Shown here: positions 21,681 to 33,700 of the stretch, piece by piece | Numbering within the stretch: position 1 is the first letter of the stretch | How the letters are laid out: each line of letters starts with the position of its first letter | Assembly: GCF_010093815.1 (NCBI RefSeq) | Contig: NW_022985552.1 | Location: 930,001-994,000 of the forward strand | Direction of reading: 5' to 3' | DNA: 64,000 nucleotides | From: Pseudovirgaria hyperparasitica | Taxonomy: Eukaryota; Ascomycota; Dothideomycetes; Acrospermales; Acrospermaceae | Program-made: the position numbers and the translations under genes | The notes under the pieces: model-generated | The model's database searches: none | Told to the model about the DNA's origin: nothing | What the model saw: the letters and a program-made list of their open reading frames with translations, nothing else

Positions 21681-21992
21681 GGCGGACGCCAAGCTTCGCA
21701 CAGGCCAGGCCATCACAGATTTGATGACGATTGACCTGATGACTGGGACAGATTGGGGACGCTAGCAAGAAAAGTGAATGGGAATGACAGCGAACAATAG
21801 GAAAGGAGCCTATTGAGGCCCATCGCATGACGTCGTCAAGTGGCCTCATGTTACACCAAAGATATCAAAAGGGGGTCCTCAACGAAACAAGTGAACAAGG
21901 TGGGATATATTACGTTTCCTCTACTTTTTAAGGCGACAGTCATCTGCGCAAACCTTGAGATCCGTCCTGAACCAGTCGCCGACGAGGCATTG

Positions 21993-24900
21993 TCACTCAG
22001 CGCTAGTACCAGCTTTTCGTGGACTGTCGGCGAACACGTCTCTCCCAGAGCCACCAGGACCAAGTATCCTTGATCCTATCGTCTGTGTCTTTGGCGTCGT
22101 CAGAGGAGTTTGTGCCCTACTGTTGCCTCTTTCTGGAGTCTGCAGTCCAAAATCACTCATTTCACGTCGTCCACCGCTTGTTCCGGGTCGGCCTGAGTCT
22201 TGACCTTGAAGTCTCCAGCCCACCTTGTTTCCCTCAATATACAATTCTTGGATCATCCTCTTTGTTATGCCTGCGTCCTCGAACTCGCGCCACTTGCGCC
22301 AAAGCCTGAGTGCCATATATGCGTCTTCAATTGAGTCGTGTCCAAGTTCCTTGTCGTTCTGAAAGTCTACCGTTCTGAAGAAGTGCCACGCAAGAAATTT
22401 GAGTTTAATCAGCCGTTTTGTCTCCTCATCATGGAACTTCTTAACAGTGTCAAAAACTTGCGCTGGTGGTATAAGGATGTTGATTGTACGGAAGTCTTTG
22501 ATGAGACCGTGACCGATGAAGACGCACCCCAGATTCAGGAGAAGCCATAACTTTTTGTATATAACTTTAAGAGGCACAGGCGCGTGTCTAGAAATGTTAG
22601 GGTTTAGATCACCTTCGTGGATGCCAGACCATTCTGTCAAGTAGTCCGTGATAGGCTCAGTGACAATCACATGGTCATCAATGAATGGCACACCTTCATC
22701 GATGCCATCACCTCGCAGTACTGATACTCGTGCAAGAGCTAGTCGCTGAGGGCGGGAAATCTGTTTGGTTCCTTCTGGTGTGATCTCGATCTCTTCCTTG
22801 CGAACCTCGACAAACTCAGCATCGATGGCGATGGGCATGCCCTTTCGTGGGTATTCAGTATGCTGATCAAGTAAGCGAAACTTCTTGACATCCTGTTCTT
22901 GTCTAAACAATCTGGTCAGTAGCCTACGCTTCAGATAAGGTAAATAAGAAGTACCTGTGCGACCATGACTGAAACAAAGCGCTTGTGTCGAGGTTCTCTT
23001 TCCATCCATCGTCTACTTCATGTCTATATGATTTCCTTTGGTATGCCAGTATCACTGGAAGCTTTGATCTGGCATCGAAACGTAGTGCCTTTGCAACAGG
23101 TATTGATCTTACGTGGTGATCATTGAAGAGATACCATTTGTTTTCCAATCCCTTCTCAGCGGAGGAAGGGCTCACTGTGTATGATCAGATTAGATTCTTG
23201 ACCGAATGATAGCTATCTTACCATTGATAATTGACACAAGGTGCTGTTTTGGTGCCTTATCGGGGGTTACATCGCACACCACCCCGATCAGCTCATACAA
23301 CTGCATGTCATGTGCACCGCGCTGCAAATGGGTCTTGATGTCATTGCCCTCAAAGCAGAAGAACTGGCCCTGCTGAAGAATGACGCCAATCTCCTGTGGT
23401 AACCAATTCGGTATCGTCCACAGCGATTTTGAATCCTCATTGCCACTTCCAGCTTTTGTATTGACCAGTAAAACGCCTGGGATGTCTGTAATATTCTTGA
23501 GACGATTGATAGACTGATACCGTCGACAAGTACTGCACCATCCTCGACTAGCCGTGGGTCCTTCAACACTCAGCTTAAGAATCTGAGAAAACGTCATGTT
23601 TCGGAGTGTGCGACCGGGGCTTCGGCGAGTTGTTTGAGCGTACGACAGCTCTTGCACCATGGTCTTCGAGACACTCGGATTAGCGCTTGCCACCTTGCAT
23701 ACCGAACAGCGCATGGTCTCTTGCATAGGCAGAGTGAAGATTTGTTCTAATGGGGAGGCTCCGGTAAAAATTCGTGCTGCATCGAGTACGAAGCGTTTGA
23801 CAAGAAACCCGTTAAGAGCTTGAACCATAGAGGCTAGGTGGTTATTTCCCGAAGCTTGGATCAGTATTCCAGCCGCCCGTGCTTCTTGAAGCGTCTCCAT
23901 AGTTTTCAAAAAGTTACTCGGATGACAGTTGGGTGCATCCGTCTTCTCCAGCATATCGATGAGATATCCTAGCTGACACAAAAGACACGTCTCATATAAA
24001 CACGAAGATGCAGCATGCCAAAGAGCCGCATTTCTTATCCACGGTACGAATCTGAAGAGCTGGAGGAGCGAGTTGGCGTAAGAATTATTGACATGAGTCT
24101 CGAGACCTGGGTATGGAGTGGAATTCCAGTATCTGAGCAATGTTAGCAGCTGTTGAGACTTCAGCTGAGTAGAGTAGACCTACCGGAAGTCATAATCTTC
24201 AATGCCAAATCTGCTGTACTGAATGTCCATAGGCTGATAGATACGTGAATCTTCTTTCCCATCTTGCCCATCTTTATCAATGATGGTTTCAAAGGTTTCG
24301 CTGCGCCTCCTCTCGCTGTTCATTGAAGGCGCGGTCCTGGCTTTAGCACGGTCACTCAAAAATTTAGGAACTGCCATAGCCTGAACCACTCGATGCGAAG
24401 ACCTTGTCTTCTCCGCCAAGTTCCTCGGCTTTGACTTGTCAGGATTACTTGTCCATCCTCCAGACTTCACGGCTTGCGTGAGAAGTGTCTCGTCGATTAG
24501 TGGCGGTGGGGCTCCAACTTCGTATATAGTATGGCCCGGCCAGTTGGATAGCAATGGTCCTCTATACACCGGCACTCCAATCTTGTTCAGCGGCTCATCC
24601 CATGACAACTCCTGGGTTGGTATCTGATCGTACCATTCTAGCTTGCCATTACTATATTCGGAAATGCGGAATTTTGAAGCTGACCCATGAAGACGTAACT
24701 GTCCATAAGTATCGGTGTAAGCAATTGATTCGCCCGCGGCTGATAGCTCAAAGCATTGAAGGTAGACCTCATTGAAGAGTGGCAATTGATGCATGCCTGT
24801 TGCACTGGAGGAATTCACATCGACCAGTTGAATATACCCGGTGTGGGAGGCAATCATAGCGCTCGCATGCAATCTTGGATGCATCCGGACAAATCCTACA

Positions 24901-25904
24901 GGAAGAGTACATGAAATGGGCGTGAGTGGCTTCATAGCCTTCATGTCGAATACGTTGGCATGACTGTCGTAATATGGTACCCCATCCAGCCCTCTTCTAG
25001 ACCCGCCGCAGGTGATGACAAGGTGACCGCTTGCATCGATATCGTTGACCCAACCGCCGTGAGCTTCCCATTCCTTTTTGAGTTGGAATTTACTCGTATC
25101 GAGGAAATGAACGTTTCCAAAGTTCGTACAGGCACAGATGTACTGGCCTGTACTTTTCATCCTCGTATAGTGTGCTACCGCATTCATCTACAATAAATCA
25201 GCGACGTGCATAGCAAAAAGTCTGAGCTTACCGTTTGAATGATAGATCCCTTCTCAATATCAATTACAAACATGGTATCTTGTTGTCCCGCAACTACAAG
25301 CTCCTGCGCAGCCTTAGAAGTAAAAGTCATACAATGGAGGTCCTCGAATCCATCGTACCTGTTAGTTTGATCAGCACTGTTATCGCCAAGGAAGGTGTCG
25401 AGGAAGGCTTGAGGTTCCTTACTCGAGATGCCATTGTGTTACTCCGCGTCGATTCGACAGATGTACACTCTTTGGAGATACCGATAGCACGCCTTTGTCA
25501 AAGACCAGAATTTGTCTGACAGACTGAACCTGTTTTATTTGGTCCCTTATAATGTCCCTATGCGCCCGGAACCTTGTGTATGCGTGGTATTGTCGGAGAT
25601 TGTCGATATGAAACGATGCTACAGTGCCCTATGGGTAGGAAGTCATATGAGCAGTTTGCCCCCTGAGTACCCCCAGTTGGAAACGTACTCACGCGGTCGG
25701 TCCCCGCCCATAGTAGCTCCTGATATGGATCGAGCGCGATCGCAGTAGGTTGGGGAGAAGTGAAAGCAGTTGCATGCTGTCCGTGAGGTGTAGGAGCAGC
25801 TAAAGGAATCGCCGCAATCTGGAAGATGGTTCCGATACTCAGTAAGTTCTGCCTGGTAGCTTGATGTGTGTGTATGCTCGTACCTCTCCCCAGTCTCCGT
25901 CCAT
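21993..25904 (-). CDS. PAN2: PAN2, catalytic subunit of the PAN2-PAN3 deadenylase
   Basis: Eight minus-strand exons (25904-25884, 25818-25693, 25628-25423, 25358-25232, 25187-24184, 24132-23222, 23174-22955, 22911-21993) give 1177 aa with all phases consistent. The first exon codes only MDGDWGE. Order: WD40 beta-propeller (about residues 1-330), linker that binds PAN3, catalytically dead ubiquitin-hydrolase-like domain (from about 495, YWNSTPYPGLETHVNNSYAN), then a DEDD exonuclease (from about 895). Catalytic residues are visible: Asp and Glu in AIDAEFVEV, Asp in GHGLIKDFR, His and Asp in LGHDSIEDAYMAL. PAN2-PAN3 shortens poly(A) tails bound by Pab1 in the cytoplasm, an early step of mRNA decay. 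It is divergent from HBS1. The C-terminal 60 residues are Gly/Ser/Thr-rich and disordered. Confidence 0.96.
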
Positions 25905-26369
25905 GCTCGCAAGATATTCACCGGGCCTTACTCATTGTATATGAGGGATAATGGGAAACGATTGGTGGTGTACAAGCGAATGGATCTTCTGTTTTCCTTG
26001 AATTGATTGGGTGGGGTTAAGAAAAGAATGCTGTAAGACTTGCAAAATGTTACGCGGTCAACACGTCCCGACGATAGAGTTCACTGGCCCGGCGAGAAGC
26101 TCGAGCGATGGAGGCCCCCACATTCGGCGCCGGCGCTTGCTCTATCAAGCGTGCAAATACGCCAGGCAGTAAGGCATTACAAACTGATACAGTGGCGCGA
26201 GTCATGTTCTGCGTCATGGTCCCCCGCGCTCTCTTTTCCATATGCAATGTGAGGATACTGAAACTGTTTACTAAGAATTCAATACAGCCCCCGTAGAGCT
26301 CACCAAAACACGCGCATAACCTCTCTTTCTTCGTTTAATCGACCACTCAACTCAGCTTGCGCATCAAGC
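25905..26369. promoter_or_regulatory. Shared promoter region, PAN2 (minus) / HBS1 (plus)
   Basis: These 465 bases lie between two divergent start codons of mRNA surveillance genes. No TATA box stands out. The HBS1 leader contains CT-rich tracts (ctctctttcttcg at about 26321). Confidence 0.5.
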
Positions 26370-29241
26370 ATGGCGAGCCACAGGCGCACGAAAGACATCT
26401 CGTACGATGAGGATGATTTGGACGACTATGACGAAGACTATGGCGATGGAGATTATGGCGAAGATGGTGAGATGAGCCTACTTCAAAACTCAGCCGACGC
26501 TGACCACGATCGCTATATAGGCATCAGCGCATCGGATCGAGGTATGAGACAAAACAACACCATGAGTGACCAACATCAGCCCTCAGTCTAACGAGGCGAT
26601 CGCGCAGAACAACTCCGACAGTGTACCGTAAAAGTAAAATCAGCATTAGGCTCAGAGTACATAATCTCGGATCAAGAAATTCAGGAGGCATTGTGGCACT
26701 ACTATTATGATATACACAAGTCCATCACATATCTGAAGAGTATGGACATATCGTATATGCGATAATACAGTTGCTAATGTCGATAGATAAGCACGCGACT
26801 CCGACCACGAATCTCAAGCAACCGAAAGTAACAAAACCGGCCTCTAAGTTTGACCAAGCAGTGACCGCTGCGGCAAGGGCGGTTCCTAAAGCTATCAAAG
26901 GTAGGTCCAGCACTTCAAATTTCTTCTCGGAACGAAACATACGTCTTCAATATAGCCAGAGCCTTCACAGACGCGCAGGCCACACATGTACGTCTCACTA
27001 CCGCCTGGATCAGTAATATATATTCTGACCGACACTCCCTAGATCCAGTACCTTCGACCTCGTATCCGCTTCCGAGGCCGTTGCCTGCTACATTATTGTA
27101 TGCTGTTGATGTGACAAACTTTTTTGAAGATACTCCGTGGCTCGCTGTTCCTCCTCACAGAACGAGCAACATGATCATCCAATCAAAGGTTCCTCGTGGC
27201 GGTCTACTCGGAGGTTCATCCAAGCCTTCCAAGCTGGCCGCTCTCGCAGCTGCAAGGAAGAAGAAGCAACAGGAGCAAGAAGAATCCAGATCGGGTACTC
27301 AGAATGCTACCAGAGAGGCGGCCCGCGCCGTGTCGATGCTTGATCGCCTTGGGGACAAACAGAAGCCGTCATCTGATGCAGCTATCGATATGCTGAAACC
27401 GCAACCCATTACCGTAGATAGTGAGGTCATATCTCAGCAGAAACAATACCCAGTCCGGATTAAAAAAAGTCAAAGCCCTCCTCCAATACAGGTACAGCCT
27501 CGGACGTCGGACGAACAGCCTCCTGAACCCGAATTCGAAGTTTCTGATCTGGTCGCACATCCCTCCATATTTGCTACGACGGTAGCTGGGCACCAATCCA
27601 GCCAGATGGATTTTTTTCCTTTGCCTCATGTTTCCAGCGTGTTTCCATTATATGTACCCCGAGAGGAGGCATTTGCTAAAAGTAATCCATTCCTAGGACC
27701 AAGCCCTGACGATGTCGTAACGTCCGCCCAATCACAGTCCAAAGGTTCGATCCAGCAGTAAAGGTCTGAAGAATGTCCACTGATATTAATCAGGAAATCT
27801 TGGCAAGAGCACAACGTCCAAAGTTGGGGACGCGAGCAACGATGCCGGAGGTCTCGCCAATGGTGTTGCAAAGATCACTGTGGAAGAATCTGTGAGGATC
27901 AAAAGCAAAAACCTCGACGTTAAAAAAGAGTTCGAGAGATCGAACATGAAGCGAGCAATGAATTTCGTTGTCATTGGTAAGAATTTTGAAGTTTAAGTTT
28001 CTGAGCCATGCTGATGAATTTTAGGTCATGTTGATCACGGAAAGAGTACACTGATGGGTCGACTACTATATGATTTGAAAGTTGTTGACGAGCGTTCACT
28101 ATCGAAGTTGAGAAAAGAGGCCGAGACCATTGGGAAATCGTCTTTTGCTTTTGCTTGGGTTATGGACCAAACGTCAGAGGAACGCGAACGAGGCGTGACT
28201 GTCGATATAGCGACAAACAGCTTCGAGACCGACAGCACTCGGTTCACGATTCTTGATGCCCCAGGACATCGCGACTTTATCCCAAACATGATCGCGGGTG
28301 CGAGTCAGGCAGATATCGCCGTACTCGTTATTGATGCGTCGACGAACAGCTTTGAATCCGGGCTCAAGGGCCAGACGAAAGAACATGCTCTGCTTGCCAG
28401 AAGCATTGGCGTTCAACGTCTTATCATCGCCGTCAACAAGATGGATTCCGCCAAATGGTCTCAGGATCGATACCAGGAGATCTGCCAACAAATGTCAGCC
28501 TTTCTATCGTCAGCAGGCTTTCAGAGTTCCAAATTTACATTTGTGCCTTGTGCCGGATTGACAGGCGACAATGTCACTAGACAGACCACGGATGAAGCAG
28601 CAAGGTGGTACAAGGGCAACACCTTGATCGAGGAGCTAGAAGCCTCAGAGCCTACTGTTCGGTCCATGAGCAAGTCTCTCCGCATGACAGTTGGCGATGT
28701 CTTCCGCGGCGGTATCACAAACCCCGTCTCAGTCTCCGGTCGAATTGACTCAGGAACCCTGCAGATCGGTGATTCGATACTAGCCATGCCCAGCGCGGAA
28801 TTAGCATTTATCAAAGGGATTGAAATTGACAATGAAGGTGCAGATTGGGCCGTCGCTGGTCAGATAGTCACACTTCATCTGGCGGACATAGATCCTGTAC
28901 ACTTACGACCGGGCGATATCATCTGCCACACTACAGAACCGGTCCAAAACGTAGCACACTTTACGGCAAAGATTCTTGCATTTGAGCATGTCATGCCAAT
29001 GTCCCTCAACGTGCATCGTGGTCGACTGAATATGGCTGGCAAGGTGACAAGGCTGATTTCAACGCTGGACAAGAGTACAGGGCAAGTGCTACGGAAGAAA
29101 CCGAGGATCCTGCAGCCAGGTAGCGTGGCAAGGGTCGAGGTAGAAATGGAGAAGTCAATACCTCTGGAGGCAGGTATCAGAATAGTGCTCAGATCAGAGG
29201 CACAAACGATTGCTACAGGACTGATAGAGAGTGTAAGATGA
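26370..29241 (+). CDS. HBS1: HBS1, Dom34/Pelota-associated ribosome-rescue GTPase
   Basis: Exons 26370-26541, 26608-26739, 26787-26900, 26956-27744, 27794-27976 and 28025-29241 give 868 aa. The N-terminus has the acidic stretch and the HBS1 N-domain (CTVKVKSALGSEYIISDQEI, then EALWHYYYDIHKSITYLK). A linker and the FFEDTPWLAVP and PRGGLLGG motifs follow. The C-half is an eEF1A/eRF3-type GTPase: G1 GHVDHGKST, G3 DAPGHRDF, G4 NKMD, then two beta-barrel domains. With Dom34 it enters the A site of stalled ribosomes for no-go and non-stop decay. The donor at 27745 (GTTCGA) is weak but keeps the phase. A 55-nt intron-like block (26988-27042) is read through in this model, because splicing it breaks the frame. 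Confidence 0.92.
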
Positions 29242-29454
29242 GACCGACTTTCGCGTAAAGTGGCATTATTTGGCGTCATTCTGGGCACAGCATAGCGTGG
29301 CATCAAAATTAGATGAGAGACAGTTGAATCAAGCCATAGATGCTCGAATGGCACGACCGTTTGCTTTTCCATATTGACGCCATAATCCATATCTATGGCC
29401 TTACCGGCACATCCAACGCCAGCAATGCAGAGTAAAAGTGAACACGGCATGCTC

Positions 29455-30101
29455 TCACCTTTTCTTCTTTGATACTACTTTCTCAAATCCATCTTCGTCA
29501 ATCTCTGGGACGCGTGGATCTTTCTTGGTTGCGTGTATAAGCGCAGGCGCCTCATCCATGTTTACATCATCATCATCACTGTTGTATTCATCGCTGTCAG
29601 CCTCCTCTTCTCTGTCCTCAACCTCGCCCTTTACAATTTCCTCCCGTCCCTGCCTCTCGGTCCACAGCCTCTGCCACTCATCCACAGTCGCGAAGATACC
29701 TTCCGTGCACTCCTTCCACACTTTCAGGATATTTGCTACCACTGTCTCTTCACTGTCGTCCTCAACGTCCACATCGAATTCCGCGGACATGACGTCCAGC
29801 AGCATGAACTGTATCTCATCGCCGGGCGTGGTGGGGTCTTTCAGTAGTTGGTCGGCGATGGCACCCGCGAACCAGTCGCGCTTTTCAGACGTGTTGCCAC
29901 CGCCCCAGCCTTCTTGCACGGCTTTGGTGAGGGCGCTCCATTGCGAGAGCGCATGCCATACTCCGAGGCCAAATTTTTCCTCGAAAAGTTCTGCGGGGTT
30001 TAGTAGAAGACGCTGAGCAGATGTAAGATAGACGAACTCGGGTCGACTTCGTTTACAACTGGGATGGGTTGCGGTTGGGATGGAGCATTTTGTGTTGCCA
30101 T
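29455..30101 (-). CDS. TSR2: TSR2, pre-rRNA processing factor / eS26 chaperone
   Basis: Minus-strand exons 30101-30057 and 30012-29455 give 200 aa. The 44-nt intron begins GTAAAC and ends GCTCAG, and splicing avoids an early stop (VFY*). The core reads LGVWHALSQWSALTKAVQEG and WGGGNTSEKRDWFAG, the TSR2 signature. The helical body ends in an acidic stretch (SDEYNSDDDDVNMDE) and a basic tail ending KKKR. In yeast, Tsr2 carries and releases ribosomal protein eS26 (Rps26) and is needed for late 20S pre-rRNA cleavage. Length matches the yeast protein (205 aa). The gene converges with HBS1, with about 210 bases between stops. Confidence 0.93.
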
Positions 30102-30871
30102 GGTGTGTGTGTGTGTCTGTGTGTGGTTTGCTGAAGTTGTCGCAAATTCATGATTTCGATGCTTTTTAGTTATCGATAACGCTGCGACGTCTGGGCGGTG
30201 GGGAGACTTTGGGCTTCCGATTGGCCAGCGCAGACTCGCTATCACGTGCAAACTGAAATGCGTTGCTCCGCTCAAGACGCTTTGAACTCCTAGCGGTCTT
30301 GAGACGAATGTTCTCAATTATAGTTAATTATTGTAAATAGTTTTGGTAAATAATCATTAATTAGTTGGGGTCTAGGCACGTTGAATCTATCTCTCCGACG
30401 GCAGCGTGCCACGAATATCTGCATCTATCTTGGGATCTTTATCGATGTACAACCTAGGATATGCCTGATAACATGGGTATTTTTGCTTGGCAATGACCTA
30501 CTCATACAGTATGATTCCTCATTGTTACAATCTGCGAGCGTTACGTTGGTGGCGCCTCCTTTGGGCAGTAAAGTAAAAGTTATGCATCCGTTGATGGATC
30601 TGCGGTACCTAGCTTGTCCTCCCTTATCCTCCGGCTTAGCTCTCCAAACGTCAACCCAAGCTCCCAACCACCGGCAAGAGTAACTAACGTCTCCGTCTCT
30701 GATCTCTCGAACATGTTCTCCTTCTTGTCAAAACATACCTTTCTGTTACGTCCCTGTCACACTTTTCTAGTTGGGAGTCCAATGTGTATCGTCTAATTGT
30801 CTCTTTATGTTCCAAGCTCCACCCGAGGTCGTCATCAGAAGCTGTGTCAGCCGCACTCCACAGTAAAGATC
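30102..30871. promoter_or_regulatory. Divergent promoter region, TSR2 / alpha-beta hydrolase
   Basis: A 770-base interval between two start codons pointing apart. It starts with a (GT)n tract directly against the TSR2 start. The middle (about 30315-30365) is very AT-rich. No gene was seen. Confidence 0.45.
30103..30125 (+). repeat. (GT)n microsatellite in the TSR2 5' leader
   Basis: A near-perfect GT dinucleotide run broken by one C. On the minus strand it is a CA run ending two bases before the TSR2 start codon, so it lies in the 5' UTR or at the transcription start. Confidence 0.7.
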
Positions 30872-33700
30872 ATGGTTCTCAATACGCTCACGGTAGCCTC
30901 TTCTGTTACTCCAACTGTGATTGAAACTTACTTTAGTCATGTCAGTAGACTATATTCATCGATGTCTGCTTAGTATTAATGTTATGTTACTTTAGTACCT
31001 CAATCGCAAGCCCCTGCGCCAAAAGCCCACGGCTCACATTTCATATCACGAAGGCCTCGAGCTCATTCGCCGCTTTCTACATCATGCATCTTTTCATACC
31101 GTCGAAGAGATTCAGGCTTTTACGCAGCAATGGGTGCCCGTACCGCATTGGATTCAAACCGATACAGTCGAGATCTCAGCTGAAAAGCTATCGAAAGCTG
31201 CAGAGTTGCTATGCGCCCAGCTTGGCCCAGAAGGCATCGAACAAGTCGGAGGCAAGAACTGGTGGCAATGGCGCCGTGATGGCAATCCATTGAAGGCTGA
31301 GTGGATCGAGATGCGCAAAGACGCTACTGCGAGGAGAAAGAGCTCAAAACCTCACGGAACTCGAATCATGATGTATGTGCATGGTGGAGCATACTATTTT
31401 GGCAGTGTAGATGAGCACAGATATCAGATGCAGCGGCATGCAAGAAAGCTCAAGGCGAGAGTCTTGGCACCGAGATACCGACTCGCACCTCAGTTCCCTT
31501 TCCCTTGTGGGTTGCAAGACGCCATTGCCACGTACTTGTATCTTCTTGTAGAACACGATCCTTCCACTATCATCTTGGGCGGGGACTCTGCAGGTGGAGG
31601 TATGGTCTTGAGCATGCTCGTCACTCTACGAGACCAAGGTATACCACTACCGGCTGGAGCAATACTCTTGTCACCATGGGTGGATCTGACACACTCATTC
31701 CCAAGTCTTGGTGGAGATGGCAAGTTTGATTACATCCCTGCGCATGGCTTCGTCCACAAGCCTTCCTTGGCTTGGCCACCTCCTAACAGCGACGACTTGA
31801 AAGCGCTAGAGAAGGGTGCAGTAGACCCTAAGAAGGGGGCTGCATCAAAACCCGCGGACGGAGAAGACAAGAGGGAACAAAAAGAAGCCGAGAGGCAGGA
31901 AAAAAAGGATCGCACTCGCGGCTACTCGGTCAATGAATCCTCCCAGAATGTGAGCGACCCACGTGCTGCCGCCTTTGACAATCACACCCCGGCGGTTGTT
32001 ACTGAACCTACTCCCAACGCACCGCTAAGCATTTCCATCGATGGAAAAGTCGTCGAGATCAAAGATCAGATTCAGATGTATGCTGCGAACCATCTCATCA
32101 ACCATCCGTTGGTGTCACCCGTTCTACAGCCAACATTGGGCGGTCTCCCACCGCTACTCGTCCAGGTCGGCGGAGGAGAGCTACTTCGTGACGAACAGTT
32201 GTATCTCGCGCACAAGGCAGCTGCCCCTTTGAAATATGTTCCTGCACCAAATCCACATATGTCAGCAGAGTGGATACAGGAAAACCTGGCAAAGTACCGG
32301 TCAACACTAGTTCAGCTACAGCTGTGGGATGACTTGTGCCACGTCGCGCCAACACTGAGCTTCACGCGGCCTGCGAAGTACATGTATAGGAGTATTGCAC
32401 AATTTGGTGCTTGGGTGCTCGCTCGAGCACAGCAGACGTCGATCGACATCATGGACGATTCTTCCATTTCTGTAATCAGTACGAGCACCTCAGACGAGCA
32501 TTCATCTGGAGATGACGGAGAGCATGTGAAGAAGCCTACAGAGGCGCAAAACGTTGAAATCATTGCCTCTGCGGGCCTAGATCCCCGACCGGACCACGTG
32601 GGAAGAGCAGGAGATCCCCTGCCACCGTTTGAGAGGCATATGATCCGCCAACGTATCGATCGTAATGGTCTGATATATCCACTACCTCCTGCTTCTGAAA
32701 TTCCAGCTTTACAGCTAGAGTCGTCCGAGATCGGACGCATCAAAGAAGGGCCAGTGAGAAAATGGATGGGAGCGCAGGAGAAGTGGACAAAGAAATTTGC
32801 TCGACAAAAGCTCAACGTGCAAAAGAAGCGGTTGCAGGCTATGGCCAAGGGATTCGAACGATTTGAAGGAGAGCAACCTCCTCCTACCGCACTTGCTGGT
32901 AGACGTGCGAAGGGCATGGACAAGCCAGCGAAGAATAAACGCAGTATGGGCATGTCACTTTGGAGCTTATGGGGCAGCAAACACGACGAGACCACCGTAC
33001 GTTTCCTGATACTAGCATCACAATACCATAGCTCACAAGCATACAGATCGAGCACGAAGAAAAGGCTGACATGGACGGAGTTCCCACTATTCCAGAAGAT
33101 GGCGCCAATGGTGGCGGCGGTACTGTCGCAAACTCGACAGGCAAGTCAGCAGCACGCAATAAGTCTCGCTCTAAGTCCCGCCCTCGTCGCCCTAAGATTG
33201 GCGCGAGTGTCGGATCGCATCGCTCTAACGTGACAGATCAAGGCCAGGGTAACGAGGGGAGCGATGGACAAATGGTAGCCGTGCAGAATACTCCCTCACA
33301 CCTTTCTCCGTCTGGTTCGCCCAACGCGTTTCCTGCGATATCTCCTCTCCCAAGTAACGGACCCGTGGTACCTGGCACTGACACAGTTGTCCCTGACAGC
33401 AACACACTCAGTACTCGACCGACCAGGGAAGGCGTCGCATACCCGTTCAAACTCAGGCTTGCAAAAGATGGCGAGCCCGTAAATGCGAGCACGTTGACAT
33501 TACAGAGCGTCCAGCCACTGGACGAGAAGAAAAACCCTAGCGCGTCTTCTCCACCAGCTGAGTCTTCAGCTTTCACGGATCCGGAAGAGCAAAAGGTCAT
33601 ACCCATTACTGCTGGAGCTATGCAATGCACTACGGAGAAGGAGAACGAGGCTCCAGAGAGACCTCAACCAGAGAGGTTCGTTACCGCGCGTGAAATATAG
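30872..33700 (+). CDS. Alpha/beta hydrolase (hormone-sensitive-lipase-like) with long disordered tail
   Basis: Exons 30872-30940, 30996-32996 and 33047-33700 give 907 aa. Introns have GTCAGT ... TTTAG and GTACGT ... ACAG. The catalytic module is HSL-type: oxyanion motif HGGAYYFGS (about residue 152), nucleophile elbow GDSAGG (about 219), Asp in GGGELLRDEQLYLAHK and His in LCHVAPTLSF (about 470). A Lys/Glu-rich insert (KREQKEAERQEKKDRTRG) separates the two halves of the fold. Residues from about 490 onward are low-complexity, with basic patches (KSRSKSRPRRPK) and a helical basic block near the end of exon 2 (KWMGAQEKWTKKFARQK). Likely a lipid or ester hydrolase acting in the cytosol or at a membrane surface. 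Substrate unknown. Confidence 0.88.

Larger units (their letters stand above)
19842..21992. other. Unresolved 2.15-kb interval with promoter- and intron-like signals
   Basis: No complete gene could be built. Overlapping frames on both strands are open but short. On the minus strand there is a TATA-like promoter near 21673-21680 with an ATG at 21602-21600. A well-formed intron, GTAAGT ... TGCTAAC ... CACCAG, runs from about 20940 to 20895. On the plus strand a TATATAAG lies at 20367-20374, and a Pro/Ser-rich frame ending PPCSACRSD is open from about 20568 to 20892, antisense to the minus-strand exon. At least one spliced small gene is likely here. Confidence 0.4.

Noticed and set aside
27043-27110. 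Alternative HBS1 frame reading STFDLVSASEAVA
   Set aside because: It cannot be joined in phase to the conserved FFEDTPW segment, and the read-through frame is open from the previous exon.
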